Under the pieces are notes generated by a model. The model ran no database searches. It was given only the letters and a program-made list of their open reading frames with translations, and was not told where the DNA came from. Source: Flavobacterium undicola (GTDB lineage: Bacteria > Bacteroidota > Bacteroidia > Flavobacteriales > Flavobacteriaceae). Taken from it: a DNA stretch of 64,000 nt. Of the stretch, positions 21,172-30,971 are shown one piece after another (positions within the stretch are counted from its first letter, which is position 1; every line of letters starts with the position of its first letter). The stretch is from contig NZ_JAAAPM020000004.1 in NCBI RefSeq assembly GCF_009909155.2, positions 1 to 64,000 on the forward strand, written 5' to 3'. The position numbers and the translations under genes were made by a program.

Positions 21172-22371
21172 ATGAGAAATTACAATTCGATATTTAAGTG
21201 TTCGTTGGTGTTTTTTTTGTTTTCAATATCGGCTAATGCCCAAAACAAATCAGCGAAAATTTCGGTGAAAAACAATCTCGATTTCTCGCGTCAAGAAGTA
21301 GTTTCTATTTCGGGAAAACAACTTTCGAATTTGATAAAAGGAAAACAAGAAAAGGAACTTCGAATTAAAAAAGAAGGAACATCTGAATTTGTTGTTTTGC
21401 AATGGATTGATTTCGATCAGGACGGAATTTCCGATGAATTGTTGTTTCAAGCTGAGGTTGCGGCTAAAGCCAAAGCAAATTATCAAGTGGTTTTTGATGG
21501 AATAATTCCGTTGACCGAAAGCACAATTACAACCTATTCCCGTTTTGTGCCGGAACGAACGGATGATTATGCCTGGGAAAATGATAAAGTAGCATTTAGA
21601 ACGTATGGGCCTGATGCGCAAAAAAGAGTAGAAGAAAATCGTTCGGAAGGAACACTTAGCAGCGGAATTGATCTTTGGTTAAAAAGAACCGATAAATCCA
21701 TCATCAATAAATGGTATGCCGAAAATGTGAAGAAATCAGGCTATTACCATATCGATCACGGCGAAGGTTATGACCCGTATCATGTGGGTGCGAGTCGTGG
21801 TACAGGAGGAACGGGAGTTTGGGAAGATAATAAACTGGCAGTCTCTAAAAATTTTGTGAGTTATAAAACCATTGCTGTTGGGCCATTGCGTACGGTTTTC
21901 GAATTGACGTATGCGCCTTGGAGTTCGTATCAGGTTAAGGAAATAAAAAGGATTTCGTTAGATTTAGGTTCGAATTTTTCTAAGTTCGAAATTTCGATTG
22001 ATGCCAATAAACCGCTTCCAAATTATGCCACAGGAATTTCTTTGCATGAAAATAAAGGCGAAGTAAAAATAAATAAAAAAGAAGGTTGGTTTCGTCACGG
22101 AGAGACAATCGATGGAGTTTTCTTAGGCGAAGGAATCGTTTTGAACCCGAAGTTAGTTGCTGATGCTTTTTCGAATGTTTCCAAAGAAAAAGACCAAAGT
22201 AATTTGTTGGTAATAACACATCCAAAAGAAAATACGTTAATATATTATGCCGGTTTTGTCTGGCAAAAAAGCGGTCAGATTAATAACGTAGCCGATTGGG
22301 ATACTTTATTACAAAAGCAAGCCAAAATAATTGCTAACCCCCTTAAAGTAACGATAAAAGGAAATAAATAA
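21172..22371 (+). CDS. Secreted DUF4861 protein
   Basis: A 399-residue protein with a signal peptide (MRNYNSIFKCSLVFFLFSIS, cleavage near NAQN). It carries features of DUF4861: a DFDQDGISDELLFQ segment near residue 80 that looks like a calcium-binding loop, the FVPERTDDYAWENDKVAFR block near 125, and a central HIDHGEGYDPYHVG histidine-rich block near 195. The fold is probably a large beta-sandwich, as in carbohydrate-active proteins. Known: the family occurs in pectin- and uronate-related loci of Bacteroidota, but its activity is not established. It is followed by the hexuronate genes uxuB-like and uxuA. Confidence 0.8.
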   Translation: MRNYNSIFKCSLVFFLFSISANAQNKSAKISVKNNLDFSRQEVVSISGKQLSNLIKGKQEKELRIKKEGTSEFVVLQWIDFDQDGISDELLFQAEVAAKAKANYQVVFDGIIPLTESTITTYSRFVPERTDDYAWENDKVAFRTYGPDAQKRVEENRSEGTLSSGIDLWLKRTDKSIINKWYAENVKKSGYYHIDHGEGYDPYHVGASRGTGGTGVWEDNKLAVSKNFVSYKTIAVGPLRTVFELTYAPWSSYQVKEIKRISLDLGSNFSKFEISIDANKPLPNYATGISLHENKGEVKINKKEGWFRHGETIDGVFLGEGIVLNPKLVADAFSNVSKEKDQSNLLVITHPKENTLIYYAGFVWQKSGQINNVADWDTLLQKQAKIIANPLKVTIKGNK

Positions 22372-22412
22372 ATCTTTTTTTGTAGTTTCGCTAAAACTTA
22401 CAAAAAAATAGA

Positions 22413-23252
22413 ATGGATATAATTGCAGGACTAAAAGATAAAGTAGTCGTAATAACTGGAGGTGCAGGAGTATTAGGTGCCGGATTTACAAACGTATTAG
22501 CAAAACAAGGAGCTAAAGTTGCCATATTAGGAAGAGACTTAGTAAAAGCACAGAAATTAGCTGATGAAATTAATAGTGCAGGTGGAAAAGCCTTAGGCGT
22601 TTCTGCTGATGTTTGTGATGAAGCGAGCTTAAGAAAAGCACATCAGGAAATTAATGAGCAATTAGGATTAGTTGATATTCTAATTAACGGAGCGGGAGGA
22701 AATCACCCAAAAGGAACTAGTGCTGATGTTTCTTTTGACAGAGAAAATAAAACTACAGGATTACAAACTTTCTTTGGTTTAGATACCGAAGGTTTACGTT
22801 TTGTATTCGACCTTAATTTTATTGGTACTTTGTTGCCAACTCAGGTTTTTGCTGCTGATATGATAGGAAGAGAAGGATGTAGTATCCTGAATATTTCTTC
22901 GGTAAGTGCTTTTCATCCTTTGACAAAAGTGGTTGCCTACAGCGCTGCTAAAGCGGCTATTAGTAATTTAACAGAATGGTTGTCGGTTTATTTTGCTAAA
23001 GAAGGAATCCGAGTAAATGCCCTTTCGCCAGGTTTTTTCTTAACCGAACAAAACAGAACTTTATTGACTAACGAAGACGGAAGTTTGACTGAAAGAGGGA
23101 ATAAAATTCTGTCACAAACACCAATGGGACGATTTGGTGAACCAAATGATTTAGACAGTACGCTACTTTGGCTTTGTAATCCTGCTTCTCGTTTTGTAAC
23201 AGGAATTGTTGTTGCTGTAGATGGTGGATTTTTAGCGTATTCAGGAGTTTAA
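22413..23252 (+). CDS. SDR oxidoreductase, probable D-mannonate oxidoreductase (fructuronate reductase)
   Basis: A 279-residue classical short-chain dehydrogenase/reductase. Seen: the NAD(P)-binding motif TGGAGVLG at residues 15-22, the NGAGG motif near 93, and catalytic Tyr176 and Lys180 in YSAAK. It starts 41 bp after the DUF4861 gene and is 24 bp from uxuA. In Bacteroidota an SDR next to uxuA commonly replaces classical UxuB and interconverts D-fructuronate and D-mannonate. That specific function is inferred from the neighbour; the SDR family assignment is certain. Confidence 0.82.
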   Translation: MDIIAGLKDKVVVITGGAGVLGAGFTNVLAKQGAKVAILGRDLVKAQKLADEINSAGGKALGVSADVCDEASLRKAHQEINEQLGLVDILINGAGGNHPKGTSADVSFDRENKTTGLQTFFGLDTEGLRFVFDLNFIGTLLPTQVFAADMIGREGCSILNISSVSAFHPLTKVVAYSAAKAAISNLTEWLSVYFAKEGIRVNALSPGFFLTEQNRTLLTNEDGSLTERGNKILSQTPMGRFGEPNDLDSTLLWLCNPASRFVTGIVVAVDGGFLAYSGV

Positions 23253-23276
23253 ACACACACACATAATCAAAATACA

Positions 23277-24461
23277 ATGGGAATAGAACAAACTTGGAGA
23301 TGGTACGGGCCAAAAGATACTGTGCCGCTTTCTCATATTAAAATGGCAGGAGCTACAGGAATTGTAACTGCATTACACCATATTCCAAATGGAACCGCGT
23401 GGACAGTGGAAGAGATTCAAAAAAGGAAAGATGAAATTGAAGCGGCTGGATTGACCTGGTCAGTTGTCGAAAGTATTCCTGTTCATGAAAACATTAAAAC
23501 CAGAAAAGGAGATTATAAAAAATACATTGAAAACTACTGTCAAAGTATCCTAAATCTGGGAGCTTGTGGAATCGATACAGTTTGTTATAATTTCATGCCG
23601 GTTTTAGACTGGACAAGAACTGATTTGGCTTTTGAAGTGGAAGATGGTTCTAAAGCCTTGCGTTTTGACCGAATGGAATTTGCAGCTTTCGAATTGTTTT
23701 TGCTAAAAAGAAAAGGTGCTGAAAACGATTATACAGCTGAAGAAATAGCTAAAGCGACTCGCGTTTTTGAAGCGATGACTGAGGAGCAAAAAAAGCTATT
23801 GGTTAAAAATATTATTGCAGGATTACCAGGTGCTGAAGAAGGTTATACTGTAGAGCAATTGCAAGTAGCTTTAGATGATTATGCTGAAATTGGTGATGCT
23901 GAATTGAGAAATAATTTATACGAATTCTTGAAAGCAATTATTCCGGCAGCTGAAAAAGCAGGAATCGTAATGGCTATTCATCCTGATGATCCACCTTATG
24001 CTATTTTAGGTTTGCCAAGAGTGGTAAGTACTGAGGCAGACGCAAAACAACTGATTGAAGTTGTGGATAGCAAAAGTAATGGTTTGTGTTTTTGTACCGG
24101 TTCTTACGGTGTAAGAGAAGATAACGATTTAGTAGGTATGGTACAACGATTAGGTCACCGTATTAACTTTATTCACCTAAGAGCTACTAAACGTGATGCA
24201 GAAGGTAATTTCTACGAAGCAGATCATTTAGATGGCGATGTAGATATGTACGGAGTGATGAAAGCAATTGTGGAAGAACAACAAAAACGTATTACTAATG
24301 GTCGTCCGGATTATAGATTGCCAATGCGTCCTGACCACGGTCACCAGATGCTTGACGATTTAGACAAGAAAATGAATCCGGGTTATTCTGCTATTGGTCG
24401 ATTAAGAGGTCTTGCTGAGTTAAGAGGTCTTGAAAGAGGAATTAGAGGAAATCAAAATTAA
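23277..24461 (+). CDS. uxuA: Mannonate dehydratase UxuA
   Basis: A 394-residue enzyme, the usual UxuA length. It dehydrates D-mannonate to 2-keto-3-deoxygluconate in hexuronate catabolism. Family features seen: N-terminal [37 protein letters not shown] around residues 226-242, the LCFCTGSYG block, FIHLRATKR and the C-terminal [12 protein letters not shown] metal-site region. It follows the SDR gene by 24 bp and ends the transcript at a clear terminator. The next steps (kdgK, eda) and uronate isomerase uxaC are not in this window. Confidence 0.95.
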   Translation: MGIEQTWRWYGPKDTVPLSHIKMAGATGIVTALHHIPNGTAWTVEEIQKRKDEIEAAGLTWSVVESIPVHENIKTRKGDYKKYIENYCQSILNLGACGIDTVCYNFMPVLDWTRTDLAFEVEDGSKALRFDRMEFAAFELFLLKRKGAENDYTAEEIAKATRVFEAMTEEQKKLLVKNIIAGLPGAEEGYTVEQLQVALDDYAEIGDAELRNNLYEFLKAIIPAAEKAGIVMAIHPDDPPYAILGLPRVVSTEADAKQLIEVVDSKSNGLCFCTGSYGVREDNDLVGMVQRLGHRINFIHLRATKRDAEGNFYEADHLDGDVDMYGVMKAIVEEQQKRITNGRPDYRLPMRPDHGHQMLDDLDKKMNPGYSAIGRLRGLAELRGLERGIRGNQN

Positions 24462-24470
24462 ATAATATGA

Positions 24471-24498
24471 AAAGGAGCAATTTTTTTGCTCCTTTTTT
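24471..24498 (+). terminator. Terminator after uxuA
   Basis: AAAGGAGCAA at 24471-24480 pairs with TTGCTCCTTT at 24486-24495 around a T5 loop and is followed by further Ts. It closes the glycan/hexuronate cluster. Confidence 0.8.
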
Positions 24499-24540
24499 GT
24501 TTAAATAGTTTAATAGATATATTCTAAAACAACTAATTTT

Positions 24541-24594
24541 ACCATTAAGAAATTAAGTGGATTTAGACTCAATGAATCTTAATTTCTTAATGGT
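24541..24594. repeat. Palindromic intergenic repeat, copy 1
   Basis: The arms ACCATTAAGAAATTAAG (24541-24557) and CTTAATTTCTTAATGGT (24578-24594) are perfect 17-bp complements around a 20-base centre. A closely related element lies at 32782-32842, so this is a dispersed repeat rather than a gene-specific hairpin. Confidence 0.7.
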
Positions 24595-24638
24595 TGAAAA
24601 AAGTATTAATAGTGCAATTTAAAAGAAAACAGCGAACA

Positions 24639-25364
24639 ATGAATCTACTTCAAAATCAATTTAGAGGAAAAATATTTTTTAGTGTTTTGCTATTGCTGTC
24701 TTTTTTTAGTGTGTTTGCACAGGGAACAAAACCTAAAGAAGTATTCGAAGTAAAAATAGATTCTCTATATAGAGAAGATCAGTTTTATTTTGGGTTCAAT
24801 TATAATACTTTACAACAAATGCCAGAAGATGCTTCTCAACAAAAATTCTCAATTGGGATTTCAGGAGGTTTTCTTAGAGATATGCCTATTAATAAAACCA
24901 GAACCAAAGCTTTTGCTACGGGTTTAGGTGTTAGTTATAATAATTACAATCAAAATATAGGAATTAGCGGAACCGCTCAAGACGCAATTTATACTGTTTT
25001 GGGTTCCCAATCTAATTTCGATAAAAATAAATTTACACAGTTATTAGTCGATGTCCCTCTGGAATTCAGATGGAGAACATCTACTTATGAGAGTTATAAA
25101 TTTTGGAGAATTTATGGCGGAATGAAATTTAGTTATTTAGTTTATAGTAAATCGGTTCTACAAGATGATCAGGGAAAAATAGTGATTACTAATAATGCCG
25201 ATTTTAACAAATTTCTTTATGGTCTTTATCTTTCGGCAGGATATAATACATTAAATGTCTATGCTTATTACGGTTTGAATCCCCTTTTTAAATCGGCTGA
25301 GATTGACGGTAAAAAGATCAATATGAAGGCAGTTAGTGTAGGCTTGATTTTCTATATTTTATAA
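24639..25364 (+). CDS. Predicted outer-membrane beta-barrel protein (PorT-like), function unknown
   Basis: About 241 residues from the ATG at 24639. This start gives a normal signal peptide (hydrophobic LLLLSFFSVFAQG), whereas the in-frame TTG at 24594 adds a basic leader inside a repeat. The mature part has many alternating aromatic strands (FYFGFNYNTL, LVDVPLEFRWR, GLYLSAGYNTL) and ends GLIFYIL, the pattern of outer-membrane beta-barrels of the PorT/OMP_b-brl type. Its last 6 bases overlap the end of the convergent membrane protein gene. Confidence 0.65.
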   Translation: MNLLQNQFRGKIFFSVLLLLSFFSVFAQGTKPKEVFEVKIDSLYREDQFYFGFNYNTLQQMPEDASQQKFSIGISGGFLRDMPINKTRTKAFATGLGVSYNNYNQNIGISGTAQDAIYTVLGSQSNFDKNKFTQLLVDVPLEFRWRTSTYESYKFWRIYGGMKFSYLVYSKSVLQDDQGKIVITNNADFNKFLYGLYLSAGYNTLNVYAYYGLNPLFKSAEIDGKKINMKAVSVGLIFYIL

Positions 25365-25967
25365 CCATACAAATAGTAAAAGTATTTGTGGAATACTTCC
25401 TAAAAGTACTCCAAAAATCAATTCTTTAGGCGTGTGCGCTTTCATGATTAATCTTGATGAGGCGACAAAGCCATTCATTAAAACCAGGAAAACGATTAGA
25501 GCGATATTTTGCGTATTATGATGCAGGCTCAAGCCAAAGACAAAAAAAGTCAAAGCACTTAATCCCATCATGTGCAAGCTTGCTTTTTTGTTTGCAAATA
25601 AAAGAATGAGAGCAATGAGCGTACTAATTAAAGCGCCTAATAAGAAAAAATGTAATTCGGGATAACGGTCTAGAGTAATGCTTTTTCGAACCAAAAGAAT
25701 AAGTAGAAAACATTGGATAACCAAAGGAAATTTTCGTTCCGATAATTCGGGGACCATGACAGAAGTAATTTTTCCAGTTAATCGCAACAGGAAAAAGAAC
25801 ATAATCGGTATTAAAAATGTGATGATGCTTACCTGAAGTAAGACAAGGTATTTTTCGTTATTTACAAAATAAGAATGGTTTGAAAAAAGATAAAAAAGAG
25901 TAGCGTATATCGGAATGAATACCGGATGAAAAAGATAGGAAAAAAAAGGAAAGATTCTTTGTTGCAT
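25359..25967 (-). CDS. Multi-pass membrane protein, PAP2-like
   Basis: A 202-residue protein with about six hydrophobic segments. The C-terminal SSRLIMKAHTPKELIFGVLLG resembles motif 3 of PAP2 phosphatases (S-R-x-x-x-x-x-H-x-x-x-D), with Glu replacing the Asp and no clear motif 1. It may be a PAP2-related lipid phosphatase or a divergent, possibly inactive relative. It is convergent with, and overlaps by 6 bp, the preceding barrel gene, and is divergent from murF-alr. Confidence 0.68.
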   Translation of the reverse strand: MQQRIFPFFSYLFHPVFIPIYATLFYLFSNHSYFVNNEKYLVLLQVSIITFLIPIMFFFLLRLTGKITSVMVPELSERKFPLVIQCFLLILLVRKSITLDRYPELHFFLLGALISTLIALILLFANKKASLHMMGLSALTFFVFGLSLHHNTQNIALIVFLVLMNGFVASSRLIMKAHTPKELIFGVLLGSIPQILLLFVWL

Positions 25968-26139
25968 TTTTTAAAAATAACTTAGACTCACAAATATAGC
26001 GAATCTGGTAAAAAGTCTTTTTCTAAATTAAAAGATTGAATTATATTTAACATTCTTTTAAATTCTTATACAAGGCTTCAGTTTCAAAAGAAGTCTTATT
26101 TTTGATGAAGTATAGTTTGTCTTAACTTCTTTCCATTCG

Positions 26140-28584
26140 ATGAGTATAATAATAAAAAATAGTATTCCAATCCTTGATGCAAAATGGTTTGGAATCAATC
26201 CCGAAGCAACAATAGATAATATTTCGATTGATAGCCGTTCGTTACAAAATAGTGAACATACGCTGTTTTTTGCTTTGGTAGGACCTAATAATGATGCGCA
26301 TCATTACATTAAAGATTTAATTGCTATTGGGGTACAAAATTTTGTTGTGACTCATATTCCGGAAGAATGTAACAATCAGGCTAATTTTCTGGTTGTCAAA
26401 AATACCTTAGTTGGCTTGCAACAATTTGCGGCCTATTACCGCAGTCTTTTTCATTTTCCTATTATTGGTTTAACGGGGAGCAACGGAAAAACCATTGTCA
26501 AAGAGTGGCTTAATTTCCTGTTGAGTCCGGATTATAATGTGATTCGAAGTCCTAAAAGTTACAATTCCCAAGTAGGTGTTCCCTTGTCGGTAATTGCCAT
26601 TAATGAGAAACACAATCTGGGCATTTTTGAAGCGGGAATTTCTACCGTTGCTGAAATGGATAAATTAGAGAAAATCATAAAACCTACCATTGGTGTTTTG
26701 ACCAATATTGGTTCTTCTCATGACGAAGGTTTTGCTGATTTAGAAGAAAAAATCCAACAAAAAATGCTGTTGTTTCAAGATGCTGAAGTTTTGATTTATC
26801 AAAAAAACAGTCAGGTTGAAAAATATATAAATTCTAAAACAAAAGCTTTTTCTTGGAGTTTTAAAGAAGAGAATGCTGATGTTTTTGTGTTTAGCAAAGA
26901 GATTGCCAATCATGAAACTACATTGTCTTATAAATACAAAGGGAATTCTTATGAGTTGAAAATCCCTTTTGTGGATAAGGCTTCGATTGAAAATGCGATT
27001 TCCAGTTTGATGGTGTTGTTGTATTTTGATTATGAAAGTGCTGTAATCCAATCCCGAATGGAAATGCTTTTTCCTGTCGAAATGCGTTTAGAAGTAAAAA
27101 ACGGAATTAATAATTGCAGTATTATTGATGATAGTTACAGTTCGGATTTTCAGTCTTTGAAGATTGCCTTGGATGTTTTGGAAAGTCAGAACCAGTTTCA
27201 AAAGAAAACGGTAATCCTTTCAGATATTTTTCAAAGTGGTTTTCCTAATGAGCAATTGTATGCTAAAGTGGCGCAGTTAATTGTTTCGAACAAAATTAAT
27301 CGTGTTATCGGAATTGGAGAAACCATCTCGGAGTTTAAAGATCAATTTTCGAATTGTATCACGTTTAAAACGACAGCCGATTTTATTTCGAATTTTGAAA
27401 AACTGGATTTCTCCAATGAAAGTATTTTGATAAAAGGAGCGCGTTCGTTTCAATTTGAGGAAATCGTGGCTTTGTTAGAAGAGAAAACACATGAAACGGT
27501 TTTGGAAATTAACCTGAATGCCATTAGTTACAACCTGAATTTCTTTAAATCGAAATTGAAGCCCAAGGTGAAAATCATGGTGATGGTCAAAGCTTTTGGC
27601 TATGGAAATGGCGGACTCGAAATTGCCAAATTGTTAGAACATCACAAAGTGGATTATTTGGGTGTGGCTTTTGCCGATGAAGGAATTTCGTTGAAAAATG
27701 GTGGAATCAAATTGCCTATTATGGTGTTGAATCCTGAAAGTACGAGTTTCTCTGCAATTATTCAACATCGTTTGGAACCTGAAATTTATAGTTTGAAAGG
27801 ATTGCACGCCTTTCTTAAAATTGCAAAGCAAAAGAATCTGCAACATTTCCCTATTCATATTAAACTCGATACGGGAATGCACCGTCTGGGTTTTGAAGAA
27901 AATACGATTGAAGAGTTGATTTCGACTTTAAAAGGAAATTCAACAGTAAAAGTTCAAAGTATTTTGTCGCATATGGCTACCAGCGATGATGTAAAATATT
28001 ATGATTTTGCGCTTTCGCAAATTCAGTTGTTCGATAGATTGTCTTCTAAGATAATTTCTGAATTAGATATAAAACCCATTCGTCACATTTTGAATACTTC
28101 GGGAATAAGCAATTTTCAAGAGGCACAATTTGATATGGTGCGTTTAGGGATTGGACTTTATGGGGTTTCTAATGATGCCAATGAACAGAAGTATTTAGAG
28201 AATGTAGGTACGTTGAAATCTATTATTTCGCAAATTAGAACTATTGGCGCAGGAGAAAGCGTGGGTTATGGGCGAAGATTTATGGCCAAAAAACAAACTA
28301 AAGTCGCTACAATTCCTATTGGTTATGCCGATGGAATTTCAAGAGCCTGGGGTAATGGTGTAGGCTATGTGATGGTTAATGGAAAAAATGCTGCTATTTT
28401 AGGAAGTGTTTGTATGGATATGTTGATGGTGGATGTAACCGAAATTGATTGTGCCGAAGGTGATGATGTGATTATTTTTGGCGAAAATCCAAATGTTTCT
28501 TTTATTGCCGAAAAGTTAAATACCATTCCGTATGAAATACTAACGAGTATTTCTCAGCGAGTGAAACGGGTGTTTTATCGCTAA
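26140..28584 (+). CDS. murF-alr: Fused MurF ligase / alanine racemase
   Basis: An 814-residue bifunctional cytoplasmic enzyme for peptidoglycan synthesis. Residues 1 to about 450 are a MurF-type ligase (ATP loop GSNGKT at 113-118, a Mur central domain, and IDDSYSSD near 330). This half adds D-Ala-D-Ala to the UDP-MurNAc tripeptide. Residues from about 452 onward are alanine racemase, with the PLP-binding Lys484 in MVKAFGYGNG, the LDTGMHRLGF block and VSFIAEK near the end. This half makes the D-Ala used upstream. The fusion is typical of Bacteroidota and supports the taxonomic reading. No frameshift is visible. Confidence 0.95.
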   Translation: MSIIIKNSIPILDAKWFGINPEATIDNISIDSRSLQNSEHTLFFALVGPNNDAHHYIKDLIAIGVQNFVVTHIPEECNNQANFLVVKNTLVGLQQFAAYYRSLFHFPIIGLTGSNGKTIVKEWLNFLLSPDYNVIRSPKSYNSQVGVPLSVIAINEKHNLGIFEAGISTVAEMDKLEKIIKPTIGVLTNIGSSHDEGFADLEEKIQQKMLLFQDAEVLIYQKNSQVEKYINSKTKAFSWSFKEENADVFVFSKEIANHETTLSYKYKGNSYELKIPFVDKASIENAISSLMVLLYFDYESAVIQSRMEMLFPVEMRLEVKNGINNCSIIDDSYSSDFQSLKIALDVLESQNQFQKKTVILSDIFQSGFPNEQLYAKVAQLIVSNKINRVIGIGETISEFKDQFSNCITFKTTADFISNFEKLDFSNESILIKGARSFQFEEIVALLEEKTHETVLEINLNAISYNLNFFKSKLKPKVKIMVMVKAFGYGNGGLEIAKLLEHHKVDYLGVAFADEGISLKNGGIKLPIMVLNPESTSFSAIIQHRLEPEIYSLKGLHAFLKIAKQKNLQHFPIHIKLDTGMHRLGFEENTIEELISTLKGNSTVKVQSILSHMATSDDVKYYDFALSQIQLFDRLSSKIISELDIKPIRHILNTSGISNFQEAQFDMVRLGIGLYGVSNDANEQKYLENVGTLKSIISQIRTIGAGESVGYGRRFMAKKQTKVATIPIGYADGISRAWGNGVGYVMVNGKNAAILGSVCMDMLMVDVTEIDCAEGDDVIIFGENPNVSFIAEKLNTIPYEILTSISQRVKRVFYR

Positions 28585-28673
28585 TGTATTTTTTAGCTTT
28601 GAATTGTTATTCTTGTTAAAAAAAATGTTAATTTTAAGAATCGTAAAGAAGTCTAATTTAAAAACAAACAAAT

Positions 28674-29093
28674 ATGGGATTTTTCAGTGATTTTAAAGCC
28701 TCTCTAATGAAAGGTGACGTATTGAGTTTAGCAACTGCCGTTGTAATAGGTGGTGCATTTGGTAAAATTGTTGGTTCAGCTGTAGACGATGTCATTATGC
28801 CAATTGTTGGTCTAATAACAGGTGGGGTTGATTTTACAACAAAATTTATCACTTTAGACGGAAACAGTTATCCTGATTTAGCTGCTGCAAAAACAGCTGG
28901 AGCTGCTGTAATTACTTATGGTAACTTAGTACAGGCGATTATCAATTTCGTAATCATTTCCTTTTTTATCTTTGTGGTTTTGAGGGCTGCTGAGAAGGCT
29001 AAAAAGAAAGAAGAAGTTGCTGCTCCTGCTGCACCAGCCGGGCCAACTCAAGAAGAATTGCTTACTCAAATTAGAGATTTATTGAAAAAGTAA
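28674..29093 (+). CDS. mscL: Large-conductance mechanosensitive channel MscL
   Basis: A 139-residue inner-membrane channel that opens on hypo-osmotic shock. Seen: the N-terminal amphipathic segment [22 protein letters not shown]1 with the pore-lining [18 protein letters not shown], a periplasmic loop, TM2 (about 90-110, [19 protein letters not shown]) and a charged C-terminal helix with an AAPAAPAGP linker and [13 protein letters not shown]. The length matches the family. It is monocistronic, with a terminator directly after. Confidence 0.96.
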   Translation: MGFFSDFKASLMKGDVLSLATAVVIGGAFGKIVGSAVDDVIMPIVGLITGGVDFTTKFITLDGNSYPDLAAAKTAGAAVITYGNLVQAIINFVIISFFIFVVLRAAEKAKKKEEVAAPAAPAGPTQEELLTQIRDLLKK

Positions 29094-29117
29094 TACCGCT
29101 TCACTATATGTTCAACT

Positions 29118-29143
29118 AAACCATCCGCAAACGGGTGGTTTTT
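29118..29143 (+). terminator. Terminator after mscL
   Basis: AAACCATCCG at 29118-29127 pairs with CGGGTGGTTT at 29132-29141 (one G-U pair) around a CAAA loop, followed by Ts. Confidence 0.75.
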
Positions 29144-29189
29144 CTTTTATGTTATATTTATAACTTTTTGTTACTTTTTGTGAACGTCA

Positions 29190-29219
29190 TTGTTTTGGGT
29201 TCAATATTAATTACTTTTG
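29190..29219 (+). promoter_or_regulatory. asd promoter, Bacteroidota consensus
   Basis: TTG at 29190-29192 and TACTTTTG (TAnnTTTG) at 29212-29219 are 19 bp apart. This matches the -33/-7 promoter described for Flavobacterium. It lies 36 bp before the asd start codon. Confidence 0.65.
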
Positions 29220-29255
29220 CAGTTCAAATTTAATATTCAATAATAAAAATATACT

Positions 29256-30251
29256 ATGAAAATAGCAGTTGTAGGTGCAACCGGAATGGTTGGAGAAGTA
29301 ATGTTACAAGTATTGGCAGAAAGAAATTTTGTTACTGCTAATGACGAATTAATCCTTGTAGCTTCTGAGAGATCAGTAGGGAAAGAAATGGAATTTCAAG
29401 GTAAAACATACAAAGTGGTAGGATTAGCTACTGCTGTGGATATGAAACCAGAAATTGCTTTATTCTCTGCAGGTGGAGATACTTCATTAGAATGGGCACC
29501 AAAATTTGCTGCAGCTGGAACTACGGTAATTGATAACTCTTCAGCTTGGAGAATGGATCCTACTAAAAAATTAGTAGTTCCTGAAATCAACGCCGGCGAA
29601 TTAACAAAAGAAGATAAAATTATTGCTAACCCAAACTGTTCTACTATTCAAATGGTTTTGGCTTTAGCGCCTTTGCATAAAAAATACAACGTTAAGAGAG
29701 TTATCGTTTCTACTTACCAATCGATCACTGGAACTGGTGTAAAAGCGGTAAAACAATTAGAAAACGAGTATGCTGGAATTGACGGAGAGATGGCTTACAA
29801 ATACCAAATCCACCGTAATGCAATTCCTCAATGTGATGTTTTTGAAGAAAACGGATACACTAAAGAAGAGATGAAATTAGTTCGCGAAACTAAAAAAATC
29901 TTAAGTGATAATACTATTGCAGTTACTGCTACTGCTGTTCGTGTGCCTATCGTAGGTGGACATAGTGAGGCAATCAATGTAGAGTTCTCAAATGATTTTG
30001 ATATCAACGAAGTAAGAAGCATCCTTGAAAATACTGACGGAGTAATTGTTCAGGATAACTTGAAAGAGTTTGAATACCCAATGCCTCTTTTTGCTCAAGG
30101 TAAAAACGAAGTATTCGTAGGTAGATTAAGAAGAGATGAGTCTCAACCAAACACTCTAAACATGTGGGTTGTTGCTGATAACCTAAGAAAAGGAGCTGCT
30201 ACAAACACAATTCAAATTGCTGAATATTTAGTGGCTAACAACTTAGTATAA
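29256..30251 (+). CDS. asd: Aspartate-semialdehyde dehydrogenase
   Basis: A 331-residue enzyme that reduces aspartyl phosphate to aspartate semialdehyde, the branch point to lysine/diaminopimelate, threonine and methionine. Seen: the NADP-binding GATGMVGEVML at residues 7-17, phosphate-binding SSAWRMD, the active-site Cys128 in NPNCSTIQ, and RVPIVGGHSEAINVEF with the active-site His. Length is as in the family. It is monocistronic between its own promoter and a strong terminator. Confidence 0.96.
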   Translation: MKIAVVGATGMVGEVMLQVLAERNFVTANDELILVASERSVGKEMEFQGKTYKVVGLATAVDMKPEIALFSAGGDTSLEWAPKFAAAGTTVIDNSSAWRMDPTKKLVVPEINAGELTKEDKIIANPNCSTIQMVLALAPLHKKYNVKRVIVSTYQSITGTGVKAVKQLENEYAGIDGEMAYKYQIHRNAIPQCDVFEENGYTKEEMKLVRETKKILSDNTIAVTATAVRVPIVGGHSEAINVEFSNDFDINEVRSILENTDGVIVQDNLKEFEYPMPLFAQGKNEVFVGRLRRDESQPNTLNMWVVADNLRKGAATNTIQIAEYLVANNLV

Positions 30252-30274
30252 TACTAAATACTTTTTATAAACAG

Positions 30275-30303
30275 AAAGCTTCTCAATCGAGAAGCTTTTT
30301 TTA
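30275..30303 (+). terminator. Terminator after asd
   Basis: AAAGCTTCTC at 30275-30284 pairs with GAGAAGCTTT at 30289-30298 around an AATC loop and is followed by a T-tract. Confidence 0.85.
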
Positions 30304-30388
30304 TGGGTGATGTTTAGATTAATTAAAAAACTACGCAAACGGTTTTGTAGGTGTCGAATTTTATTTGGTGCCGGAGCGAAAAAAGTTT

Positions 30389-30838
30389 TTAGATTAGGCT
30401 TCCAAAAATTTTTTGGTCGTAATCATAACCAGGCTCATTTGGGAAATGGCCATTTAAGCCTGGAAATATTAATTGCAAGTATTTGTATTCTTTATTGTCA
30501 TAATATTTTATTGAACTTAAGACATATTCTGTTAGAGATTCATTTTTAACTTCAATAAAATAAACAGGGAATCTATCAATTAAATCATCAATTTTTTGGT
30601 TGATAGGTATTATTCCGAACTTATATTTTTTGGTGTAATTTTCAATTAATTCTGTAGTTAAACCGTTAGGTAATCCGGATATAAATAATTCAGGAATTTT
30701 AAAATTTTTGTAAATTCCAGTTGAATAACCAAAAGGAGTAAATCCTATGTTTTCCATTACATAAGTCGTATGAAATCCATTTTCATCTATGTTCTTATGA
30801 ACCATTTTAAAATATTTTTCTTTTTTATCTTCGTTCAT
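30389..30838 (-). CDS. DUF4262 family protein
   Basis: About 149 residues from the ATG at 30838. The open frame continues upstream to 30928, but that part is a basic low-quality leader. Seen: GFTPFGYSTGIYKNFKIPEL and a following FISGLP, the core of DUF4262, then VYFIEVKNE and a C-terminal LQLIFPGLNGHFPNEPGY. The biochemical role of the family is not known. It is isolated, convergent with asd, and followed upstream by a palindrome-containing gap. With the next two minus-strand genes it makes up an accessory patch between core genes. Confidence 0.75.
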   Translation of the reverse strand: MNEDKKEKYFKMVHKNIDENGFHTTYVMENIGFTPFGYSTGIYKNFKIPELFISGLPNGLTTELIENYTKKYKFGIIPINQKIDDLIDRFPVYFIEVKNESLTEYVLSSIKYYDNKEYKYLQLIFPGLNGHFPNEPGYDYDQKIFGSLI

Positions 30839-30971
30839 TTTGGTTTTTAATATTTGGTTTTTCTTCTTTTTGTGAGCACAAACGGGACGATTGAGTAGCG
30901 GGTGTAGTAATCTTATCTTAGTGGGCACGGATTACAAATCTACCCTATCAAGGCACTTACGAGATTATGAA

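Noticed and set aside
30307..30549. 80-codon plus-strand frame downstream of asd
   Set aside because: It is antisense to the DUF4262 gene and lies directly after a terminator with no promoter.
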